Of a stretch of DNA of 64,000 nt, positions 48,360-59,300 are shown piece after piece; position 1 is the stretch's first letter, and every line of letters starts with the position of its first letter. The stretch comes from Prosapia bicincta. Its lineage: Eukaryota > Arthropoda > Insecta > Hemiptera > Cercopidae. Under the pieces are notes generated by a model. That model had not been told where the DNA came from, made no database searches, and saw only the letters and a program-made list of their open reading frames with translations. The translations under genes were made by a program, and so were the position numbers. The stretch lies in NCBI GenBank assembly GCA_036971475.1, contig JBAIZL010000002.1:130022033-130086032 (forward strand), written 5' to 3'.

Positions 48360-51300
48360 TGTCGTGTGACAAGTGCAATAAAAACAATTTCAGAGAAAGG
48401 TAGAGAGAGCACAGTTACACGGTTCCAAAGGCGTGAAGCACTGCACTGGCCACCTCCGCAGCTTTATCCATATAAAGAGTCTCCCTAGAACAGTTTAAGT
48501 CAATCTTAAATAGTGCTGCAATGATGGACGGACAGTTGAAGAGATGATCGGGATCAAGCTGTATCCCTGGGCAGTGCCTACATTCAGTGTATGTTCTTGA
48601 TCCATCAGGCAAGATTTTCATGTCTTTGAGGTGCATTGTCCTCAGTCTGGCAATTGTTTTTGTTATTTCCCTGTCGAAGTTAAGCTCAGGAAGTGATGAT
48701 TTTCTTCGGTTGTTATGGCAGAGCTTCTGCTTTGCAACGACATTTACGTCGAAAGATGTTGTAATCACGGGGGCTGGTTTGATGGTCCTCGCTTCCTTGG
48801 CCAGAGAATCGGCCTCTTCGTTCCCTTTGATGTCGACGTGTCCCGGGATCCATTGAAGCGTACAAAGCTTCTTGTTTTCCTCAATTAAGGACAGAAGGGT
48901 ATTGATCTTTTGGGCGAGGTTTGTATTTCCTTTTTGGAGAGCCTGAAGAGCAGATCTGCAGTCCGTGAAGATTACTATGCCATCAGAGGGGTTGAGTGTT
49001 GTCCAAGTGAGGTAAATACTCAGAGCTTCTTTGATTGCGATGAGTTCGCTTGTGAAGTTGGAGGCGATTTTGCCTGCTGCAATTTTGTGTCTGGAAGTTG
49101 AGCCATCAGGGTAGGTTATAAAGATTCCGGATCCACCTCTATCGCAGTCAGAATTCGAAGAGCCGTCGGTGTAAGCAGCGACCAAGTGTGGTTTTAAAAT
49201 CTTGGCAATAGTTTCCATTCCTTTCCTCTTGATTGTTTCTTGAGGCTCTTTTTTGGAGCAGGGTTCGAGGAGATTCAAGTTTATATTCACAAAGGAGGGT
49301 GGTTTGACCGGGAACCTGGGTTCTTGAAAGATGTCAAGGCTCGTGTGCTGTAGGTTGATGTCCTGTCTGATGTTTTTGTCGTACTGGAGAGTAGAAGATC
49401 TCTTTAGCCTGGTTTTTTCCGACCAGTTCCGAAAGGTGACTTTTGAGATATGTTGTTCGTGATTGCTCCTGATTTTGTTTGTAAATTTCACTGTAGCGAA
49501 TTTTCTCCGATTTTCCAATGGGGTTAGGCCACATTCAGTTTCAGCTTTCAAATTATTTGTAGATGAGACGGCTCCAATGATGGCTTTGGAGGCTCTGTAC
49601 TGGACGGAGTCGACTTTCGAGGATGAAGATGCTGGAGCCCAGATTGGTGCTGCATATTCAAGGATTGGTCTGATGAGTGTTGTGTAAGTATTTAGGAGTG
49701 TCTTTGGTTTGGAACCCCAGTTTGAACCACAAAGTCTGCTCAGGATGCTGAGTTTTTTCAGAGCTCTCTTTGAAACTGTTTCAGTGTGCTTAGTAAATCT
49801 CAGTTCCGCATCGAGTGTGAGACCAAGGTATCTGGGGTGCGTGACTTGTTTGACGGTAGTATTGTGGAGCCTAATGTTAGGATGGTGAGTCTGTCTGTTC
49901 CTTCTGTCTGTTGAGAAAACACAAGATTTAGATTTATCAGGGTTAATAAGGATCTTAAGGTCTTTAGCCCAGGTTTCGATGCCAAGCAAGTTGGTATTTA
50001 AGGCCTGTTCAGAGACTGAGATATCAGAGTGTGTATGCCAGATAGCGATGTCGTCTGCATAGCAGGCAATTTTAGCCTCATTGCATATGTGTTCATGGAT
50101 GGTGTTTATATACATGAGGAAGAGCAGAGGGCTGAGGACCGATCCCTGTGGGACTCCCGCCCACGATCTGTGCGTCTTGGAATACTTTCCATTTACTCTC
50201 ACAACAAATTTTCTATGTCTGAGAAAATCGTTTATCCAGAGCAATGAGTTGCCATTGATGCCAGCACTGTGTAAAATAACAATGAGTTTTTGCCTCCAGA
50301 CTCTGTCAAACGCTGCAGAGAGGTCAAGGAAGACAGCGGTAGTCTTTTTGTGGGGTTTTTCTTGGAGTCCATCGATGATAGACTGAACCATGTAAAAAAG
50401 TTGGTCTACTGTACTGTGCCCGGCTCTAAATGCTGTTTGGTAGAAGTGTAAAATATTGCGATCGATTAGCCAGTTCATGATTCTTGTGTGGATGATTCTT
50501 TCCATTAGTTTGCACAGGATGCTGGTTAAGGAGATAGGCCGGTAATTCTTACAGCTGGTGGCATCTTTGCCTGGTTTCAAAATCGGTATAATAACAGACT
50601 TCTTCCATATAATGGGCAGTTTGCCTGATTTCCAAGATAAGTTGAAGATTTGGAGAAGTGTAAGCTTGGCAGACGCTCCAAAGTATTTAACCATTTGGCC
50701 GAAGATAAGATCTATACCTGGAGACTTATTGGGGTCGAGGTTACGGATTGCGCACTCGAGTTCTTCTAAAGTGAGCTCATCAATGAAGATGTCTTTTTGC
50801 TCAAAACGTTTGCTTTTTTGTATGGCTTGCTTGTAGTTTCTCTTTTGTTTTCTGTCTTCGTTTTGGAAGCTCAGTCTGCTTGCTTTCTCGTAGTGTGTAG
50901 CCAGCATGTTGGCTGCGTCTTTGTCAGTTTTGGATGGTTTACCATTGTCTGTGATAATATTAGAGGTGGGGCCATTATTTTGTAGGATGCTGCCTGTATC
51001 AAGGGATTTGATCACCTTCCAGTGTTGATGGTCTTTCCTAGGATCTAGCCTGTTGCAGAGATCTGCCCATTTGTCGCGTTTGCAGGTGGAAATTTCCTCT
51101 TCAACCTTTTTACAGATGTCTATTAGCTTTGTTCTATTTACAACGTTGTTGTTCTTCTCGAGTTCATTACAGGCCATATCTCTTTCGTGAATCAAGGTGT
51201 CAATATTACGGTCCTTCCAATAGGGCACCCAATTGTTCTTTCTTTTTCCCCTTGGGATGGAGAGCTTTGCTGCTTTCTGTATACCACAAGTGAAAATTTG

Positions 51301-52423
51301 AACGAGATTGTCCAAATTTTGGGTGGCTGGTATTTGTTTGCAATGAGTTTCAAGGGTTTCTGTGAATTTATCCCAATTAGCTTTGCGAAAGTTCCACGAT
51401 TTGTTGTTTTGGGGTCCAGAATCGACATCAAGGTTGAGGGAAGTGATAACTGGGTAGTGATCACTGATGCCGGTTTTAACAACTTTCCACTCAGCAAGGT
51501 CGAGGTGTGAGACGTCAATTGCTGTGATATCGAGGGGGGAAGTCATGCCATTTGTTTTTGATAGGTAGGTGTTTTCTCCTGTATTTAAAGTTGAGAGATC
51601 TAAGTCCAATAGTAGGTCCTCAACATCTTCTCCCTTGCTGTCAAGTTGGGGGCATCCCCATGAGGGGCTTTTGGCATTGAAATCGCCAAGAAGTAGTTTG
51701 ATGTCAGAAGAGGAGGAGAAGAGGTGTTTAATGAAGTCCGAGTCAAGTACAGAATTGTCGGGATGGTATACGTTGACAATTGTTATTGTGCATTTGGGTA
51801 GGAGAAGATTGATAGCATGTGCTTCAGTATTGGAGTCATTAGGTAGATTGTGAGCTGGTGAGAATTCTTCAAACTTGACAATAGGAGTTTTCACAAGGAA
51901 GGCAAGACCCCCTCCGAGATTTTTTGTTCTGTCTTTCCTAATAACCGTGTAGCCTTTGATCTTGAGGCTTAGATTTGGATTTAGTTTAGTCTCTTGTAGG
52001 CAGGCTATGTGGATATTATTTTCGTGAAGTAGGCATGAGAGTAAGTCCATCTTTCTCTGTGTGCCGTTAACATTCAACTGTAAGATGTTTAAAGTTGCAG
52101 GACAAGCTGTTTCACACGCGATAGCATTAGCTTGTTTAAGAGTCGCTGTCCTCGTAGCATACTTGTCGGCGTGCCCCCGGACTGCAGGGCACGGCGCGTC
52201 GGCTGCCCCGAACGCGGTAGCATTTATATCACATATGTTCATTGCACTAGTCATGGTGAGTGCCATTGCCTCGAGAGGTTGGACTTCTACCTGTTGGTCC
52301 GCGGGAGCTATTTTATTTCACTCCTACCACCCAATAGGAGGGTGATTTCCTCCTAAACCATTGAAGGCATTCCCCTATCCGCCACCTGGGGACGCACTCT
52401 CTAGGGGTTACAGGCTCCCCCGA

Positions 52424-52457
<34 letters not shown>

Positions 52458-52751
52458 GATTAAATATCAAAATCTTGTTGCTGTTCAAGACGAGCTGGTT
52501 GTAAATTACTTATTACACTTTTGCTATTACTTGCGACCAGACGTTTTGTTAACTAAAGTTGTTACATTGTTAACTTGCACTTGGAGGTAACGTTTTCGTC
52601 TTACGACTTCAGACGAGGCTTTTAGGAAGTGTAAGTTAACAATTTAACAACTCTAGTAAACAAAAAGTCAGGTCGCAATTATTAGCAAAAGTGTAATAAG
52701 TGATATATACGATTATTATATATGTGATTAAAAAAAAAAAAATATATATAA

Positions 52752-52818
<67 letters not shown>

Positions 52819-53305
52819 TTTTCTGGACTAGGAGACTGACAGACTTACCTTGGTAAGAGTCCACACTGTAGTCTTGAAATAGAAACACATAAAAGCACTT
52901 AAACAATGATATATTTCAACCACACAGTGGTCTTTGTCAATCGAAGAGAAAACACAAAAACAAATATGAGAGAATGAAATAAAATAAATATAAGTTGTAA
53001 TCACAGATTGTGTAGAGTAGAAATCAGATGTCATAGATGCACAGATTAAAGATATATATATATATATATTGTTTCCATGAGCATATGAGTGATTATAGTT
53101 TATATAAGTCTGTCAGGGGAAAAGAGATAAGGCTATTAGGAAAAAAAAAATAAAATAAAAAAAAATGAATGGATTTATCTGATGTTGAGGTTAGGGGACC
53201 TCAACATCAGATAAATCCATTCATTTTTTTTTTTTTTTTCTAATAGCCTTATCTCTTTTCCCCTGACAGACTTATATAAACTATAATCACTCATATGCTC
53301 ATGGA

Positions 53306-53357
<52 letters not shown>

Positions 53358-56300
53358 TTAATCTGTGACATCTGATTTCTACTCTACACAATCTGTGATT
53401 ACAACTTATATTTATTTTATTTCATTCTCTCATATTTTTTTTGTGTTTTCTCTTCGATTGACAAAGACCACTGTGTGGACTCTTACCAAGGTAAGTCTGT
53501 CGGTCTCCTAGTCCAAAAAATCTAAATAATCTTTACCAACCAAAACTAACCTAAATAAATAAATAAAAAAATATATATATATATATATATATATATGAAG
53601 TTGATAAATTACTATTGTAAATACTTTTATCCACCACTAAGTGCAATAATTTTACCTAGTTATGATCACAATAGGTAAAATTAATGCACTTAGTGGTGGA
53701 TAAAAGTATTTACAATAGTAATTTATCAATTTCATAAAGTCAGTGCAACGGAAAAATAATGGACAACGTAAAATATCAATATATAAATATATATATACAG
53801 TAGTCACGATAATTCGAGTTAGATGGTATAGACACCCTCAGATTACATTGAAATAGGTCCCTGTGCATTAGAAAAAGCAGGAGTTCTAATGAACCCTAAT
53901 ACTATAATTAATAAAGAATGCACAAAATACGTTTATAGAACCTTATTGATTACAGAACTTACATAAATTAATGTGGCTTTTGAATACAGTGTTCATCACG
54001 GTTGCTACATTTTTTGGAAAAAGTTAAAGTGTCTTCTGTGTCTGCTTATCAAATCGTTTTCGAGCTGCAGTGTCGCATAGACATCAGAACCAAATCTGTT
54101 GGTGTTTTGTCTGTTATTCAATATATATATATAACGCATTGCACTTTCCAAGGCAGTCGTTCCTTCGATCATGACTTAGTTTCCCTTCTTGTACTGTCTC
54201 GGTCAAACGTTTAACTTTATTCTCGTCATCCTCCCTTCAGTAGTTTCTTGTACCATTTCAATAGTTGTAACCTGTGTTATTGTTACTTATTTCCACATCC
54301 TTACTCATTCATTGATGTACATCCGTATCATCGGCGTTTTCACAACCTGGAAGTTTTTTTGTAATAAATGTCAAATCTGTTTCTTCTTATGGATCAATGA
54401 CACAATCAAACCTTATATTATGACTCTAGGATTTTATTTCATGACTTAGTTAATATTTCTTCTTTTATTTCGTTCCATGATTCAGATTACCAGTACTCAA
54501 CTTCCTTAAATGTATTCTTTCAGTCGCTTTTAAGAGAGATTGTAAAAGGTAATGTCTGTATTTCCTTCGTACATTCCACAACTCCCTGATCCATCGGCTG
54601 GATTAGGCTCGTAACATTTGCAGGTGGAAATAAAGCACACATGATCAGAGCAGAATTGGTCTTCATCGGAATGTGACAGTGGATTGTCTAACAATTAATT
54701 TTATTTTTTTTTTTTTAAATAGATAAAATAATGTGTAAAAAATAGGCTCAAAATAAGGCTTGGAAAATCATGACTCAGATTTTCGAGACTTCACTGTATA
54801 AGATAAAAAAAGCATGTCAAGATAATAAAAAAAATGAAAATTTACAATGAACTCAACTAACCAGGAAAATCTGTTGTACACTTACATGTGGATGGGTGCA
54901 GGTTGTAGTTTCAACTGTGATGGCAGGTTCAACAACGATTTCATGGGTTTGTGAATGCCATGACCCAGGTTCTTCAGTAATTGTTGTTAGAGAAGGTTCT
55001 CGTTGGCTTCTCTCTTGTCTTCGAGGTGGTGGCGGTATTCTACAAGGCGGTTGATGAACACGACGCACAGGTTCAGGTGAAGGTGTAGACATTCTATCAG
55101 GATGGCTTATTGGTACAACTTCTGCTAACGGACCAATCAATGATAATAGGACAGGAAAAAATAATATACCATTAAGAAATCCAATGCCAGTCAGCGATAT
55201 CAAAATGTAAAAGAAATACCTGAAAAAAATTGTTTTTTTTATTTTTTAAATACTATATACGTTGAATAATTTGTACATTATCATATATAAATTAAAATTT
55301 TAAATAAAGAAGTTATAACAACTGAGTATAACGTTAAACTTACAATATTATGCATAATAAATATTTGTACTCTTTATAAACAACTCATAAATGTAATACG
55401 TTTAGAAAAGTTTCTATTATTTTAAAGACTGGTAAAAGTTTAATAGTTTTTCATATTTAAGATAAGAACAAAATCTTTCAATATTTTTAATTTGAAGATG
55501 ATAGAAATAACTTGAATTTGTATGAAAAACTCATTTGACTTTTTTAACAAATTTTTAGCTCAAAATAGAACATATAAATAAATCTATAACAACTCTACTC
55601 TGAAATTATTTGTATCCTCATTGTTTTTGGTGAGGGTTTTAAAACATACAATTATCAGGTCCTCAAATCCCATTATAATGTAGACGTATATTTAACAAAA
55701 ATATTGAAGAAAACTGATAAAACTATAAGGATTAAATAATCAAATTTACAATATTTTGTAATAATAACCATAGCGTACAACTTTCTATCTTTTTATTATA
55801 TTTTTTAAAATTTCTAAAACAACAAGAAACATAACCTACCGTTCATGTTGAATAAAAATAGCCATGTGCATATGTCAAATTCTTTAAACATTCACTTGAG
55901 ATTTTATAGGCTACCATATGTTACCTGAGTCATATAACAGGTGGCAGAAGCACTTCCGCCTGACCTCCTTTAATATTGAAAGACAACCAATAACCTGCTT
56001 GGGTGGGCTTGTTGCTTTGCTCAACCAAGCATGAGATTTAAATTTTTTTTCATTGAACACCAAGTAACAATGACATCAAAAACGCAAGAACAGATGCAAT
56101 TTTATTAGAAATATTCATTAAATGTAAAAAAACCCTTGATGCAACAATTTTAAATACAGGAAATTAAATCACATTAGTAAACAAATATTTATATTTTAAT
56201 ACTCATCAGCTTACCTAACAACATAGTCAAATTCTGAGAAAGCAAGTACTGCGATGGACAACAATAATGTTAGGCCTCCATGTACTACTGGTGTAAACAT

Positions 56301-59300
56301 ATGTTCTACAGCTAGCTTTGCTCTTCTTTCTCTGCATCCAACACTTGTTAGAAAACTCTAGAACATTCAAAAGTAGCCAAATCATAAGAATTTAAAGAAT
56401 AATTTCATTAAGTATCTGTCTAAGTATGTGTTTTAAAAAAGAAATGTAGGATAATTCAAGTTAATTTTATATATCACTTTATCACACAAACATGCTTATC
56501 ATTAATTTGTCAATTGTAGCTTGTGTCTGTGTTTGGTTTGATAACATTGCAATAATATCATGAAATTAAAATCAGCATTTAATGAAGTTTCTTGATGTAA
56601 TCATCTTGAATTCATTGATTAAACTAATTTGAAACTACTTAACTAAGTGAATACGTAATTGCCTTCTTGCTGACACGTTTTAAAACGATCGTCCCTTATA
56701 CGAAGCTAACCCTCTACTCCACAATACATTACCTAAAATACACAAGGAAAACACACCCATCCGTCCACTAATCAATCACACACATGCACCATCACATAAA
56801 TTAGCCAAATACATAGACAAACTTATCAGAGACAACATAAACTTTCACAATCACACATCCATACACAATAATATAGACCTCATACACAAAATACAAGACA
56901 TCCACATACCACACAATTCCACCATAATCTCATTCGACATAAAAAACCTTTACACTAATGTGCCAATAGAACAAACACTCCACATACTACAAAATATGCT
57001 CACAGCAAACAACACTCCACATAAACTCACATATGAAATCATCACACTCACCAAACTCATCACACCACAAAACTACTTCACATACCAACACAAATACTAC
57101 ACACAGAAATATGGCTTCTCAATGGGTTCCCCTATCTCAGGCATCCTAGCAGAAATATTCCTACACCACATCGAACAAAAATACATTCTACAGAAGAATA
57201 ATCACGCACATAAAAGAGTAGAGGGTTAGCTTCGTAAAAGGAACGATTGTTTTGAAAAGCGTCAGCAAGTAAGCTATTACGTATTCACTTAGTTAAGTAG
57301 TTTAAAATTAGTTAGCAGCATTTAATTTTTAAATTCTGCTTTGAATATCTTTAGAACTGCTCTAGGTTAAAATAACAAAAATGATAAAAACAATTTTTTT
57401 CTAAATAATAAATCTGGCCTAGAAAGCATTATAGTGGAAAATAAAAGAATTATCTAGAACAGGATAAGTGAACTACAAAAATATGTGTTTAAAAGACTGA
57501 TATTATCTATTGGCCTAGAAACAATTTCAATCAATTTAGCCAGTTACTGATAAAAGAAACTAACTATTTAGTATTATTACCATCCAAACACTGATAATTT
57601 TTTTATTTCTAGTTTTTACATAATTTTATTTTATATTTATCCTATATGGATTTTTAAAATTTAATCAGTATATATATATGTTTACATTTTCTTAAAATAG
57701 GTCTATACAATATTAATATTTTTTTCTCTTTGGTAGGAAACTTGTGTCTATAGTGTTAGTGTTGATCAGCAATATATCAATTTTGTTTATGAATTTTATA
57801 TTCTTTGAGTATTGAAATGTTGCCAGGCTAACAAAGCATTGGACTTCTATGGGTTTTTATAATTAATACTGATTTTAAAACGAATAACCCTCTTAGAATT
57901 TAAAAATATGTAACATATGACATATACTTGTATAATAAACCATTTTATTACATTGTTAGAACAATGATTTCCATTTTAGTTCCAATGACTAGAACAAACT
58001 CCACTCTAATCCCCTAAATTATAGAAAGATTTTTAAACTTGCAAACATATTTTTTATTACAGCAATTACTTGAAAACATAAGGTAGCTTTGATCTTTAAC
58101 CAATTATTATTATAAATCATCTAAACTAGAAATATTTTTGTGTTATAATTTAATATTGAAATCTTGTTGCTGTTCATGACGAGCTGGTTGTTTTATTACA
58201 CTTTTGCTATTACTTGCGGCCAGATTTTTTGTTAACTAAAAGTTGTTCCGCCTACTTGGAGGCTGAAGGAGCCGTAAGACGAAAACGTTTCCTCCAAGTG
58301 TAAGTTGACAAAAAGTCTGGTATAAAAGTGTGTACCACAACTAACTACACAGAGGAACTAAACACAATCAAATATTTAGCTCACAAAAATGGATATGACA
58401 ATTATTTAATAGACAAACTACTCAGAAAACTAATCAACAAGACCAGTATTAACAACAAAAACACGAACACAAACAAATTCATCACCCTCACATACATAAA
58501 CAAAATCACAAATAAAAAAGCACACCAATTCAAAAAAGCAGAATACAATGTAGCTGACAGAACAACAAATAAAAGCCAAACGGCTATCAGACACAGCATT
58601 AATAACAATACCAACACATACAATAGACCAGGATATACAAACTAAAATGCATCAACTGCAATAAGTTCTATATTGGACAAACAGGCAGATCTTTTGCCGA
58701 AAGATATAAAGAGCACAAAAACACACTGCACACTACTATTGAATCCACCTTCTCAAATCACCTCATGGACACTAAACACTCATGCAAAAGTATGGAAAAT
58801 AACATGAGCATCCTCCACACATGCAACAAAGGCCATAAATTAAACACACTAGAACAGTATGAAATATATAGACATAGCATCACACATAAAAATGACATCT
58901 TAAATGAACAAACACGGCACAGATCACACATACTCTTCGATCACATCACTTCTAACTTTCAAAATAATGGTACCGAGGAAGCACAACTGCAGCATTCCTA
59001 GCAGCAAAAATACGAGACTGAAGAAGTCGTAAGACGAAAACGTTTCCTCCAAGTGTAAGCTAGCAATTTAACAACTTTTAGTTAACAAAAAGTCTGGTAG
59101 CAAGTAATAGCAAAAGTGTAATACAAATATTAGAAACAAAAAATATAATCTTTATATAGTCAATAAATACTGAAGGATAGATTAAGAATATTTCCCCCTA
59201 GAGCATTATTAAATTCTTAAAAAATGGAATTTATTAAATGAAATTATTTGAGTGTTCAACTGGTTTCCTTCCTAGTTTATAAGCATATATTCTTAATTTA

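Larger units (their letters stand above)
52817..53540. repeat. Fold-back, family G copy 2, with nested palindrome
   Basis: The left arm (52817-53051) and right arm (53356-53540) are inverse copies and match family G copy 1 at 36693-37222. In the centre, where copy 1 has only a TA tract, this copy has TA, then a complete second palindrome (53069-53312), then TA. The right arm has lost the GAAA part of the hammerhead-like motif (GTGTGG joins directly to ACTCTTACC). Confidence 0.85.
58158..59122 (+). mobile_element. PLE fold-back, family D copy 2, with RT end and GIY-YIG
   Basis: The left arm (about 58193-58299) and right arm (about 59014-59122) are inverse-related, sharing TTACACTTTTGCTATTACTT and its inverse, and CAGATTTTTTGTTAAC with its inverse. 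The interior encodes the last part of a PLE RT and the complete GIY-YIG domain on the plus strand, ending just before the right-arm hammerhead. It lies in the ptc intron, antisense to ptc. Confidence 0.85.

Noticed and set aside
48587..52356. Several plus-strand frames of 60-107 codons under the large retrotransposon ORF
   Set aside because: All are antisense or out-of-frame shadows of the 1283-residue EN-RT-RNase H ORF.
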